The notes: generated by a model not told the origin, from the sequence alone. DNA of 64,000 nucleotides from an uncultured Jannaschia sp. (GCF_947503795.1 NZ_CANNEZ010000001.1:363001-427000), one strand, 5' to 3'. Positions 1-10,040 are shown, counted from the first letter of the stretch. Numbers and translations are program-made.

Positions 1-89
1 ACGTCGGGCAGGCGCAAGATGCCGAGGCCCGCGATGAAGGCGAAGAACCCGCCGAGCAGGACGCAGATCGCGAGGATGATCTCGATCAT
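1..89 (-). CDS. mrpG: Mrp antiporter subunit G (N-terminal part only)
   Basis: Start of the last gene of the mrp operon, cut off by the window edge after about 29 codons. The visible protein begins MIEIILAICVLLGG and is one hydrophobic segment, as expected of the small membrane subunit MrpG/PhaG/MnhG. Its ATG overlaps the mrpF stop codon in an ATGA arrangement, so it should be translationally coupled. MrpG is part of the hetero-oligomeric Na+(K+)/H+ antiporter. The call rests mostly on operon position. Confidence 0.85.
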   Translation of the reverse strand, partial: MIEIILAICVLLGGFFAFIAGLGILRLPD

Positions 90-424
90 CGCGGTGCCTC
101 CTCGACCCGGATCGCGTCCTCGGGGCGGGCGCGGCGGACCTTCCGCTCGACGAAGCGCGCCAGGGCCACGGTCGCCAGGAACCCGATTAGCGCCAGCACC
201 ACCGCCACGTCGAGAAATGCCGCCGATCCGGTGTCCAGCGCGAAGAGCCCGCAGAACGCGACGATCAGCACGGTCATCGTGTCGAGTGCCACCACCCGGT
301 CGGGCAGGGACGGCCCCTTGATAAGCCGGATCATCGCGAGGATGACGCCCAGCATCACGAGGACGAACCCCGTCTGAACGGCGAAGTTCAGGATCGGCAT
401 CTGTTCGGTCAGGGTCGGGGTCAT
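86..424 (-). CDS. mrpF: Mrp antiporter subunit F
   Basis: A 112-residue membrane protein with three predicted transmembrane segments (about residues 10-30, 42-60 and 66-90) and a charged C-terminus, matching the length and shape of MrpF/PhaF/MnhF. The stretch KGPSLPDRVVALDT is typical of the family. It lies sixth in a complete mrpA-G series, 16 bp after mrpE and overlapping mrpG by 4 bp. It acts in the inner membrane as part of the multi-subunit cation/proton antiporter used for pH and Na+ homeostasis. Identification by family features and gene order is firm. Confidence 0.93.
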   Translation of the reverse strand: MTPTLTEQMPILNFAVQTGFVLVMLGVILAMIRLIKGPSLPDRVVALDTMTVLIVAFCGLFALDTGSAAFLDVAVVLALIGFLATVALARFVERKVRRARPEDAIRVEEAPR

Positions 425-440
425 CCGCGCCTCCTCCTCG

Positions 441-916
441 TCATGCCAACGCCTCGCGCACCCAGCGCTCCATGCCGTTCTCGATATCCGAGGCGATCTT
501 CTCGGGATCGTCGGCGAACATCGCGTGCACGAAAAGGGTGTTGCAATCCTCGGTCACGTCGAGGCTGAGCGTGCCGGGGGTCAGCGAGATGAGGTTCGTC
601 ACCAGGAGGACCTCGGCCTCGCCCTTGGCCTTGAGCGGCACCGCGACGATTCCGGGCCGGGCGCGGTGGCGCGGGGTCAGCACGTCCCACGCGACCGAGA
701 GCGACGAGACGATCAGCTCCCAGTGGAAAAGCACGATCAGCTTGAGCCAGCGCCAGACGCGCACGAAATAGCCGCCGCCCCGGTTCTCGAAGAGCGGCTG
801 GATGATCCAGAGCGCGAAGAACCCGACCACGAAGCCCACGGCGAGACCCGGCAGCGTGAACGTCCCCGTCAGCGCCGCCCAGGCGATCGCGAGGATCAGG
901 TTCATCAGGAACAGGC

Positions 917-920
<4 letters not shown>
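441..920 (-). CDS. mrpE: Mrp antiporter subunit E
   Basis: A 159-residue protein with two N-terminal transmembrane segments and a soluble C-terminal domain containing LLVTNLISLTPGTLSLDV, a stretch strongly conserved in MrpE/PhaE/MnhE. The length is normal for the family. Its ATG overlaps the mrpD stop by 4 bp. MrpE is needed for assembly and function of the Mrp cation/proton antiporter in the inner membrane. Nothing unusual is seen. Confidence 0.94.
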
Positions 921-2415
<1,495 letters not shown>

Positions 2416-2419
<4 letters not shown>

Positions 2420-2769
2420 TCGCGGGGCTCCGCGAGGCGCATCTCGTCGCTGTCGAGCGTCCCAAGGTTCTGGTAGCCGCGATAGACCAGCACGAGGGCG
2501 AAGGCGAAGAGGCCGAAGCCGATCACGATCGCCGTCAGCACCAGCGCCTGCGGCAGCGCGTTGGCCACGCCTTCGGGCGGCACGCTCTCGCCATAGGCGA
2601 TCAGCGGCGGGGCCTCGGGGGTCAGGCCGCCGGAGGCGAAGATCAGGAGGTTCGCCGCGTTCGAGATCAGGATCAGCCCGAAGAGGAAGCGCAGCACGTT
2701 GCGCGCCAGCATCAGGTAGACCGCGGCCGCGACCAGCGCGCCGACCATCAGGGCGATCAGGGTCTCCAT
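2416..2769 (-). CDS. mrpC: Mrp antiporter subunit C (NuoK-like)
   Basis: A 117-residue NuoK-like membrane protein with three transmembrane segments. Conserved parts include VLRFLFGLILISNAANLLIF and ALVLTAIVIGFG, the latter matching the NuoK/MrpC QALVLTAIVI signature. The start is ATG at 2769 (METLIALMVG); the frame stays open upstream for 45 codons, but those codons belong to mrpB in another frame. The ATG overlaps the mrpB stop. It is an inner-membrane subunit of the Mrp antiporter. Confidence 0.94.
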
Positions 2770-3191
2770 CAGACCTCCTCCTCGAGGGCGAGCACGATAG
2801 TCAGGACCGAGCCCAGCACCACGAGATAGACGCCGATGTCGAACACGAGGACCGTCGACAGGGGCAGGCCCTTTTCTGTCTCGGTTGCCCCGATAAAGAG
2901 CCATTGCCCGGTGAAGAACACGTCTCCGAAGAGATAGGCCGCCACGCCCGCGGCCAGCGCGATCCCGAGGCCCGCGACCGCGATGGTCTGGGGCTGGATG
3001 CGCAGGGCCTCGCGGGCGGCGCGGCAGCCATGGGCGATGGCGTAGAGGATGAACCCGGTCGCACCCGTCAGCCCGCCGATGAAGCCGCCACCCGGCTCGT
3101 TATGGCCGCGGATTAGCATGTAGAAGCTGAAGACCAGCAGGAGGCCCACGAGGATGCGTGTCGCGGCGCGGACGATCAGGGACGACTTCAC
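2769..3191 (-). CDS. mrpB: Mrp antiporter subunit B
   Basis: A 140-residue MrpB/MnhB protein with four transmembrane segments and the family stretch FYMLIRGHNEPGGGFIGG near residue 25. The start is inferred as GTG at 3191, which overlaps the mrpA stop as GTGA; no ATG exists near the N-terminus. In many alphaproteobacteria subunits A and B are fused as PhaAB; here they are separate genes in immediate contact. Inner membrane, part of the cation/proton antiporter. Confidence 0.93.
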   Translation of the reverse strand: MKSSLIVRAATRILVGLLLVFSFYMLIRGHNEPGGGFIGGLTGATGFILYAIAHGCRAAREALRIQPQTIAVAGLGIALAAGVAAYLFGDVFFTGQWLFIGATETEKGLPLSTVLVFDIGVYLVVLGSVLTIVLALEEEV

Positions 3192-5419
3192 GATCGCGCC
3201 CCCCGCGTGCCCCTGAGAAGCGCGTAGGCCCCCAGCGCCGCGATCACGACCACCGCCACTTCGCCGAAGGTATCGAGCGCGCGGAAGTCCACGAGGATGA
3301 CATTCACGATGTTGCGGCCATGGGCGATCGGCACGGCGGTCGCCTCGAAGAACTCGGTCAGGCGCAGGTCCAGCGGGGCGGCCATCACGGCCAGCAGGAC
3401 GAGCGTCGTCATCGCCCCGATCGCCAGCGCCAGCGCCAGGTCCCAGGCCCGTATGCGGCTGACGTGCTCGGGCAGGATATGGGGCAGCTTCAGCATCGCG
3501 ACGGCGACGAGCACGACCTGGAGCACCTCGACCAGAAGCTGGGTGATCGCGACGTCCGGCGCGCCGAACATGATGAAGACGAGGGCCACGCCGATGCCGA
3601 CCGTGCCCAGCGCCGCGATTGCGGTCATGCGGCTGTTGGTGAAGGCGGTCAGCAGCGCGCCGGCCAGGATGAAGATCAGCACCGACCAGTGCTTGGTGCG
3701 CAGATCCTCGAGCGGCGGGATGTCGGGCAACACGCGACCGTGCCACATCGCCGCGCCAATCGCGGCGGCGAGGGTCAGGAAGGTGACGAAGATATAGCGC
3801 CGGAGCTGCCCCGTCTGGATCACGGCGGTCAGACCGTGCGACCCCGCGGCGACGCCGTCCATCACGCGGTCGTAGCCCGGATCGAAATGCGGCTTGAACC
3901 GCGCGAGCCCATCCCGGAGCCTCGGATGCAGCGCATAGAGGATGAGGCCGAGGGCGAAGGTCGCGAGCGACAGCAGGAACGCGGCATTGACCTCCTTGAA
4001 GAGGTAGAGATCGGTATCGGCGGGTGCGCCCAGCACCGCGACCGTCGCGGGGGCCACCATCGTCTCGGCCCAGTCGGGCACGAGCCCGAAGGCGAGGCCC
4101 AGTGCGGCCAGCACGACGGGTCCCGCGAGCATCGGCCATGGCCCTTCATGCGGGGCGACTGGCGTCTCGGCGAGCGTGCCGGTGAAGGGGCGCCACGCCG
4201 CGATGCCCGCGCAGGCGAACATCAGCGCCGAGGCCACGAAGGCACAGCCGGTCACCCACCAGATCGCGGGGCCGTCGAGCGACGCCTTGTAGAGAAATTC
4301 CTTGCCGATGAACCCGAAGAGCGGCGGCAGGCCCGCCATGCTAAGCGCCGCCAGCATGCCGGCGATCATCGTCACCGGCATCTTGCGCCCGATGCCGCGC
4401 AGGACCGTGGCGTCTCGCGTGCCCGTGCCGTGATCGACCAGCCCGATCATCAGGAACAGCGCCGCCTTGTAGAGCGAATGCACCACGAGGAAGGCCATCG
4501 CGCCGAGGATCGCCGCCTCGGTCCCCAGCCCGATGAACATCACCAACGTGCCCAGCGCCATCAGCGTCGTGTAGGCGAGCACCTGCTTGATGTCGGTCTG
4601 CCGGATGGCGAGGACGCTGGCGAAGACGGCCGTGACGCCGCCGAAGATGACCAGCGTCCAGAACCAGACGTCGCTGCCCCCGAGCGAGGGGTTCATCCGT
4701 GCCAGGAGGTAGACGCCGCCCTTCACCATCGTCGCGGAATGCAGGTAGGCCGAGACCGGCGTGGGCGCGGCCATCGCATTCGGCAGCCAGAAGTGGAACG
4801 GCACCTGCGCCGACTTGGTGAAGGCCCCCGCCACGACCAGAAGGAAGATCGGCAGGTAGAGCGGGTGCTCCGTCAGCGTGCCCTCGATCTCGGAGATGTT
4901 GAACGTGCCCGCCGCCGTGCCGATCAGGACGATCCCCGCGAGAAACGCGAGCGCACCTGTCCCCGTGACGACCAGCGCCTGCAGCGCGTTCCGCCGCGAC
5001 TTGGCGTCGTCGGCATTGTAACCGATCAGCAGGTAGGAGCTGATCGTCGTCACCTCCCAGAACACGAAGAGCGCCAGGAGGTTGTCCGACAGCACGAGGC
5101 CCAGCATCCCGACCATGAAGGCCATCAGGTACCAGACGAAGCGCGAATAATGCGCCTCGCCGCCCAGATAAGCCGTCGAGTAGAGCGTGATGAGCGTCCC
5201 GATCCCCGTGATCAGGAGCGCAAAGGTCAGCGAGAGACCGTCGAGCAGCAGTCCGATCTCGACCCCGAGCGACGGCACCCAGTCGAAGGTGAAGGTGACG
5301 ACCTCGCCCGCGGATACGGCGGGCAGGAACTGCAGGAACCACGCAAAGAGCGCCGCCGGGATCAGCACGGAGATCCAACCGGCGGGTCCCCCCAAGATCC
5401 GTCCTTCGCGCGCCGCCAT
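3188..5419 (-). CDS. mrpA: Mrp antiporter subunit A (large subunit)
   Basis: A 743-residue polytopic protein that starts the operon. It contains the NuoL-like core with the essential TM5 glutamate in FVFWE (E122), the HFWLPNAMAAPTPVSAYLHS motif near residue 210, and the C-terminal MbhD/MbhE-like part of MrpA. The protein is slightly short: E122 corresponds to Glu140 of Bacillus MrpA, so about 20 N-terminal residues, roughly the first helix, seem absent. An in-frame TGA at 5471-5473 and no earlier start codon show that ATG 5419 is the first usable start; GAGGAC lies just upstream. Divergent from the OxyR-like gene across about 100 bp. Confidence 0.94.
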   Translation of the reverse strand: MAAREGRILGGPAGWISVLIPAALFAWFLQFLPAVSAGEVVTFTFDWVPSLGVEIGLLLDGLSLTFALLITGIGTLITLYSTAYLGGEAHYSRFVWYLMAFMVGMLGLVLSDNLLALFVFWEVTTISSYLLIGYNADDAKSRRNALQALVVTGTGALAFLAGIVLIGTAAGTFNISEIEGTLTEHPLYLPIFLLVVAGAFTKSAQVPFHFWLPNAMAAPTPVSAYLHSATMVKGGVYLLARMNPSLGGSDVWFWTLVIFGGVTAVFASVLAIRQTDIKQVLAYTTLMALGTLVMFIGLGTEAAILGAMAFLVVHSLYKAALFLMIGLVDHGTGTRDATVLRGIGRKMPVTMIAGMLAALSMAGLPPLFGFIGKEFLYKASLDGPAIWWVTGCAFVASALMFACAGIAAWRPFTGTLAETPVAPHEGPWPMLAGPVVLAALGLAFGLVPDWAETMVAPATVAVLGAPADTDLYLFKEVNAAFLLSLATFALGLILYALHPRLRDGLARFKPHFDPGYDRVMDGVAAGSHGLTAVIQTGQLRRYIFVTFLTLAAAIGAAMWHGRVLPDIPPLEDLRTKHWSVLIFILAGALLTAFTNSRMTAIAALGTVGIGVALVFIMFGAPDVAITQLLVEVLQVVLVAVAMLKLPHILPEHVSRIRAWDLALALAIGAMTTLVLLAVMAAPLDLRLTEFFEATAVPIAHGRNIVNVILVDFRALDTFGEVAVVVIAALGAYALLRGTRGARS

Positions 5420-5496
5420 CGGGTCCTCTGCGTCAAGTTGAGGCGATACATAGCCGGAGGGTTTGATTGTTCAACCCATGGCGTTATCTGTTTTAG

Positions 5497-5513
5497 GATA
5501 GATACCGTCTATC
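5497..5513. promoter_or_regulatory. OxyR/LysR-type binding site at the mrpA / regulator divergent promoter
   Basis: A perfect inverted repeat GATAGA-TACCG-TCTATC. The inner part reads ATAG-N7-CTAT and matches the OxyR half-site ATAGnTnnnAnCTAT at nine of the ten specified positions. It ends one base before the GAGG ribosome binding site of the OxyR-like gene, so binding would sit over the start of its own message: autoregulation is a reasonable inference. A weaker TATC/GATA pair (5485-5488 with 5497-5500) lies beside it. A complete second half-site 22 bp away is not present. Confidence 0.6.
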
Positions 5514-5522
5514 GAGGTGCAA

Positions 5523-6443
5523 ATGCCTACGCTGCAACAGTTCCGCTATCTCGTGGCCGTCGCGGACACGCTCCATTTCCGGCGCGCGGCCGAAACGGTG
5601 CATGTCACGCAGCCCACGCTGAGCGCGCAGCTCCGCGAACTGGAAGGCAAGCTCGGGGTGCAGCTGGTCGAGCGGTCGCGGGCCGGGGTCTCGCTGACGC
5701 CGGTCGGGGCGGATGTCGCCGCGCGGGCCCGGACCGTGCTGCGCGACGTGGCCGATATCGTCGACCTCGCGCGCACCGGGGCCGATCCGCTCGGGGGCAC
5801 GATCCGCGTCGGCGTGGTCGGCAGCCTCGGCAGCTACTTTCTGCCGCTGGTGATCCCGGCGCTTCACGCCGCCTATCCCAAGCTGAAGTTCTATGTCCGC
5901 GAGGGGATCGCGACCGACCTGATGCGGCGGCTCAACGACGGCGCGCTCGACGCGCTCTTCTTCCCGCTGCCGCTCGAAGAGGCAGCACTCAATGTCGAAC
6001 CGCTCTTTCACGAACCCCTGCAGGTCGTACTTCCGGCCGATCATCCCCTTGCCAAAAACCCCATCATCGAACGCGCGGCGCTGGCGGGCGAGACCGTGAT
6101 GACGCTCGAGGCCGGGCACAGGCTGCACGACACGGTGGCCGCGCTGGCCGAGGAGGTGGGCGCGCATCTCTCGCTCGATTACGAGGGCACCTCGCTCGAC
6201 ACGCTCCGCCAGATGGTCGCCACGGGCCTGGGCCTTTCGGTACTCCCCGCGCTCTACGTCCGGTCCGAGGTCGCGCGCGAGGCGCTGGTCGTGGCCCGCC
6301 CGCTCTCGAACCCGGCGCCGGGGCGCGACATCGGCATGGTCTGGCGCAAGACCTCCGCCGGGCACGCAGCCTATGCGCAGATCGCCGCCCTCATCCGCGA
6401 CACGCTGTCGAAGGACGCGCCCGAGGTCACGGTCATCGGCTAG
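5523..6443 (+). CDS. OxyR-like LysR-family regulator without redox cysteines
   Basis: A 306-residue LysR-type regulator that aligns with OxyR along its whole length: an N-terminal winged HTH (residues 3-60, FRRAAETVHVTQPTLSAQ) and a substrate-binding-like effector domain. The OxyR peroxide loop GHC-L-R-D reads GHRLHD here: the positions of E. coli Cys199 and Cys208 are R200 and A209, and the protein contains no cysteine at all. It therefore cannot sense peroxide by the OxyR disulfide. ATG 5523 is preferred over GTG 5517 because GAGG at 5514-5517 is correctly spaced from it. Divergent from the mrp operon, which is a plausible target, as is its own promoter. Effector unknown. Confidence 0.85.
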   Translation: MPTLQQFRYLVAVADTLHFRRAAETVHVTQPTLSAQLRELEGKLGVQLVERSRAGVSLTPVGADVAARARTVLRDVADIVDLARTGADPLGGTIRVGVVGSLGSYFLPLVIPALHAAYPKLKFYVREGIATDLMRRLNDGALDALFFPLPLEEAALNVEPLFHEPLQVVLPADHPLAKNPIIERAALAGETVMTLEAGHRLHDTVAALAEEVGAHLSLDYEGTSLDTLRQMVATGLGLSVLPALYVRSEVAREALVVARPLSNPAPGRDIGMVWRKTSAGHAAYAQIAALIRDTLSKDAPEVTVIG

Positions 6444-6553
6444 GCGCGCCGATCGCCCCCCGTCCCGCTGCAATTTTGCCATGGTTGCGGCATCACGATG
6501 TCCAGATCGCGCCTTAACCCACGTCCCCACCCCCATCCGATCGGAGGCGTGCC

Positions 6554-6712
6554 ATGAAGTGCATCGATCTACCTTATATCGGCGGCGTCTGTGCGCCCGA
6601 CCTGCATGTCAGCATCGCCGGAAGCACCTACGACCTCACCAGCCCGGGCGGCTTCGCGATCCTCGCGCTGGTCGTGGCCTTCGCGCTCTTCCTCTTCCGC
6701 TCGCCCGCCTGA
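6554..6712 (+). CDS. Small single-pass membrane protein (52 aa)
   Basis: An ATG preceded by a strong GGAGG (6543-6547) at good spacing opens a 52-codon frame. The protein has a polar N-terminal half with two cysteines (residues 3 and 13) and a C-terminal hydrophobic helix FAILALVVAFALFLF, ending in RSPA. It ends 7 bp before the convergent ALDH gene. I do not recognise the family. The binding site and the clean amphipathic layout support a real gene, but a homologue search is needed for certainty. Confidence 0.6.
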   Translation: MKCIDLPYIGGVCAPDLHVSIAGSTYDLTSPGGFAILALVVAFALFLFRSPA

Positions 6713-6719
6713 GGCCCGC

Positions 6720-9029
6720 TCAGACGCCGAAGGGCACCCAGACGGTCTGAACCTCCGTGGCCGCCGCAAGGAACGGGGCGGCGTCGGTCGCCTGCCAATC
6801 CCGCGCGCGCCCGTCATTCACCCAGGTCCGCTTCAGATCGGCCGCGGATTCGCGCTCGATGACGTCCGAGATGCCCGCGTCCGAAAAGCTCCAGACCGCG
6901 TCCACGCCCAGATGCCCCGCCATTTGCGGCGCAAGCACCGCGTGTTCGCCGGTCAGGATGTTGACGACACCGCCCGGCACGTCCGACGTGTCGAGCACCT
7001 GGTAGAGATCGGTGGCACTCAGCGGCGCCGTCTCGGGCGCCACCAGCACCAGCCTGTTGCCGGTCGCCAGAGCGGCCCCGATCACCTGCGCCATCGCGGT
7101 CAGCGGCCGGGCCTCGGACGCAAAGGCTCCGATCACCCCGACCGGCCGGTTCAGCGCCAGCGCCAGCCCGCCTATCGGCACGCCGAGCGTCCGACCATCA
7201 TGCTTGTCCGCCCAGGCCGCCCAGCGGAAGAGATGCCGCGCCGCATCCTCGGCCGCATCCGTCGCACCCTGCGCCACGAGACGCGCGTCGAACTCCGCGC
7301 CCCGCGCGGCCAGGTTCTCGGCCAGGTAATAGAGGATCTGCGCGCGCAGGTGCCCGGTCGTGCGCGACCAGGACGCCGCACCCCGCGCCGCCTCGACCGC
7401 GTTCCGAAGGTCCTTGCGGTTGGCAACGCCGACCTCGCCCACGATGCCCTTCGGGCCCGCGACGGTGCGGGAGTAGCCGCCGTCGGGACGTGCCTGCTTG
7501 CCGCCGACATACATCTTCGCGGTCCGGTCGATGCCGCCCGGCCCGTCGCCCTTGGCCACGTGCCGCTTCACCGGCTTCAGCGCCGCGCCGGAGGCGGGAC
7601 GCAGATAGGACGCCAGCCCAGCCATGCCGCCCTCGCGCCCGAAGCCGCTCTCCTTCATGCCGCCGAACGGGGCGGCGGCGTCCATCATGTTGGTCCCGTT
7701 GACCCAGACGATTCCCGCGTCGATCCGCGGCGCGGTGTCGAGGGCCACGTCGATATCCTGCGACCAGACGCTCGCCGCCAGGCCGTAGGTCGTGTCGTTG
7801 GCTAGCATCATCGCCTCGGCGGGCGTGCGGAAGGTGGTCATCGCGATCACCGGGCCGAACACCTCTTCCTGCATCAGCGGATCGGCGGAATGGACATCCG
7901 TCACCAGTACCGGCGGCAGGAAACACCCCTCGGGCGCCGTGCCGCGATGGATGGTGCCGCCGGTGCGCGCCAGCATGGCCTCGATCCGGGCCTTCTGCTC
8001 GGTATGGACGAGCGCGCCCATGTCGACCGCCTTGTCGAGCGGGTCGCCCACGCGCACCTTCGCCATCCGCGCCAGGAGCTTCCGCTCGAATGCCTCGGCC
8101 ACGCCCTCCTGCACCAGAAGCCGCGAGCCCGCGCAGCAGACCTGCCCGCCATTGAACCAGATCGCGTCAACGACGCCCTCGACCGCGCCGTCGATATCGG
8201 CATCCTCGAAGACGACGTAGGGCGATTTGCCCCCCAGCTCCAGCGTCAGGCCCATGGCGCGTCCCGCCGTCTCGCGCCGCAGGATGCGCCCGACCTCGGT
8301 CGAGCCGGTGAAGGCCAGCTTGTCGATCTCGGCGGCGACCAGGGCCGCCCCCGTCGCGCCGTCGCCCGTGACGATATTGACCACGCCCGGCGGCACGCCC
8401 GCCATCTCGCAGACGTCGGCGAAGAGGAGCGCGGTCAGCGGCGTCCACTCGGCGGGCTTCAGGACCACGGCGTTCCCCATCGCCAGCGCCGGCGCGATCT
8501 TCCACGCCAGCATCAGGAGCGGGAAGTTCCACGGCACGATCTGGCCGCAGACGCCCCAGGGCTCCGCGCCCGGATGGGTCTCGCCCCGCAGCGCCGCGTG
8601 GCCGGCATGGTGGTAGAAATGGCGCGCCGCCAGGGCGACGTCGATGTCGCGGCTCTCCCGGATCGGCTTGCCGCTGTCGAGGGTTTCCAGCACCGCAAAG
8701 AGGCGCGAATGCTTCTGGAGGCCACGGGCGATCGCGTAGAGCACTTCCGCCCGCGCATGATCCGGCGCCGCGGCCCATCCCGCCTGCGCCTTTCGTGCAG
8801 CCTTCACCGCCGCGGCCACATCCGCCTCGCTGCCTTGCGTCACCTGCGCCAGCTCGGTCCCGTCGGCGGGATTCAGCGTCGCGAAGGTCGCGCCCGGCGA
8901 TTGTCGCTTGCCGCCGATGTAATGCCCGAACGCGCGCCCGTGCCCGTCCAGCCAGGCATCCGCCTCGCCGCGTCCTTCGGGGGCGGGGCCCCAGTCCATG
9001 CTTTCGAAAATCTCAGCCACGCGGGTCAT
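6720..9029 (-). CDS. Two-domain aldehyde dehydrogenase, ALDH16 type
   Basis: A 769-residue protein made of two aldehyde dehydrogenase domains. The N-terminal domain (about 30-500) has the general base in LELGGKSP (E264) and the catalytic cysteine in NGGQVCCAG (C298), so it should be an active NAD(P)+-dependent enzyme. The C-terminal domain (about 505-769) resembles an ALDH fold but has neither the Glu nor the Cys motif. This is the layout of bacterial ALDH16. It lies just downstream of deoC on the same strand, so acetaldehyde released by deoxyribose-phosphate cleavage is a likely substrate (inference). Nucleotide preference cannot be read here. Confidence 0.9.
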   Translation of the reverse strand: MTRVAEIFESMDWGPAPEGRGEADAWLDGHGRAFGHYIGGKRQSPGATFATLNPADGTELAQVTQGSEADVAAAVKAARKAQAGWAAAPDHARAEVLYAIARGLQKHSRLFAVLETLDSGKPIRESRDIDVALAARHFYHHAGHAALRGETHPGAEPWGVCGQIVPWNFPLLMLAWKIAPALAMGNAVVLKPAEWTPLTALLFADVCEMAGVPPGVVNIVTGDGATGAALVAAEIDKLAFTGSTEVGRILRRETAGRAMGLTLELGGKSPYVVFEDADIDGAVEGVVDAIWFNGGQVCCAGSRLLVQEGVAEAFERKLLARMAKVRVGDPLDKAVDMGALVHTEQKARIEAMLARTGGTIHRGTAPEGCFLPPVLVTDVHSADPLMQEEVFGPVIAMTTFRTPAEAMMLANDTTYGLAASVWSQDIDVALDTAPRIDAGIVWVNGTNMMDAAAPFGGMKESGFGREGGMAGLASYLRPASGAALKPVKRHVAKGDGPGGIDRTAKMYVGGKQARPDGGYSRTVAGPKGIVGEVGVANRKDLRNAVEAARGAASWSRTTGHLRAQILYYLAENLAARGAEFDARLVAQGATDAAEDAARHLFRWAAWADKHDGRTLGVPIGGLALALNRPVGVIGAFASEARPLTAMAQVIGAALATGNRLVLVAPETAPLSATDLYQVLDTSDVPGGVVNILTGEHAVLAPQMAGHLGVDAVWSFSDAGISDVIERESAADLKRTWVNDGRARDWQATDAAPFLAAATEVQTVWVPFGV

Positions 9030-9043
9030 CTCTGTCCTGTCTT

Positions 9044-9087
9044 CCTCTGGCCATAAGTACCTCGGGGGTCCGGGGGCTGGCCCCCGG
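9044..9087 (-). repeat. Dispersed GC-rich hairpin repeat, copy 1
   Basis: Read on the minus strand this is a hairpin CCGGGGG-CCAG-CCCCCGG, then ACCCCCGAGGTACTTATGGCCAGAGGA in two short parts (9044-9069). The same series, a GGGGG-CCAG-CCCCC stem-loop followed by a CCGAGGTATTT-like box and GGCCAGAGGA, recurs at 29275-29325, and in variant form at 42708-42750 and 62738-62866. Here it sits between deoC and the ALDH16 start, so it will be in the ALDH leader if the two are co-transcribed. Confidence 0.7.
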
Positions 9088-9089
9088 CC

Positions 9090-10040
9090 TCACCCCACGG
9101 CGTGCCGGTGCCCGACCGAGTACCGGCCGGTCACATGATGCTCCAGCTGGCGCTCGATATCGGCCAGCAGCGACGACGCGCCGAACCGGAAGAGATCGGG
9201 TCGCAACCAGCGGTTCCCCAACTCTTCCTTCAAGAGCGCCAGATAGGTGATCGCGTCCTTCGCCTTCGACACGCCGCCCGCGGGCTTGTAGCCGACCTTG
9301 AAGCCGCTCATCGTCTCGTAGTCGCGGATCGCGCGCATCATGATCAGGCTGACCGGCAGCGTCGCGTTGACCGATTCCTTGCCCGTCGACGTCTTGATGA
9401 AATCCGACCCGGCGGCCATGCAGACCATCGAGGCCTTCATCACGTTCTTCAGCGTGCCGAGCTCGCCCGTCGCGAGGATCGCCTTCATATGTGCGTCGCC
9501 GCAGGCCTCGCGCATGGCGCGGGTCTCGTCGTAGAGCGCTTGCCAGTTCCCCGTCAGCACGTGCCGGCGCGAAATCACGATGTCGATCTCGGACGCGCCG
9601 GCCTCGACGCTCGCCTCGATCTCCGCCAGTCGGAAGCGAAGGGGCGAGAGCCCGGCCGGAAAGCCCGTGCTCACCGCCGCGACAGGCAATCGGCCGTCCA
9701 GCGCGGCGACGGCGGCGGGCACCATCTCGTGATAGACGCAGACCGCGCCCACGGTCAGGTCGGGCAGGCCGATCGCCTCCAGCAGGTCGCCGCGCACCGG
9801 GCGCAGCGCCTTGGCGCAGAGCCGCCGGACGCGGCCCTCGGTGTCATCGCCGGCGAGCGTCGTCAGGTCGATCATGCTGATGGCGCGCGCCAGCCATGCC
9901 GCCTGCCAATCCGTCTTGACCGAGCGACGGCCCGGCAGGGTCGCCGCGCGCCGCAGCGTCGCGGGCGTGTTGACGCGAACGCCGTCGACGACCGAGCGGT
10001 CGAAGGGCAGTCCGGCGTTGCGGGGAAGGTCGTGCGTCAC
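9090..10040 (-). CDS. deoC: Deoxyribose-phosphate aldolase
   Basis: A class I aldolase that splits 2-deoxyribose 5-phosphate into glyceraldehyde 3-phosphate and acetaldehyde. The Schiff-base lysine lies in DFIKTSTGKESVNA and the second active-site lysine in GFKVGYKPAGGV, both as in E. coli DeoC. The start is uncertain: GTG 10040 (VTHDLPRNAGLPFD) gives 316 residues and fits relatives from memory; the frame is open to 10154, but those residues look non-coding. Followed on the same strand by ALDH16, which probably consumes the acetaldehyde. Divergent from the phosphotransferase-like gene. Confidence 0.92.
   Translation of the reverse strand: MTHDLPRNAGLPFDRSVVDGVRVNTPATLRRAATLPGRRSVKTDWQAAWLARAISMIDLTTLAGDDTEGRVRRLCAKALRPVRGDLLEAIGLPDLTVGAVCVYHEMVPAAVAALDGRLPVAAVSTGFPAGLSPLRFRLAEIEASVEAGASEIDIVISRRHVLTGNWQALYDETRAMREACGDAHMKAILATGELGTLKNVMKASMVCMAAGSDFIKTSTGKESVNATLPVSLIMMRAIRDYETMSGFKVGYKPAGGVSKAKDAITYLALLKEELGNRWLRPDLFRFGASSLLADIERQLEHHVTGRYSVGHRHAVG

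Noticed and set aside
3158-6517. Very long open frame on the plus strand opposite mrpA and running on in a different frame through the LysR-type gene
   Set aside because: Codon-bias shadow of mrpA and the regulator in GC-rich DNA; low-complexity Arg/His/Asp-rich protein without any family feature.
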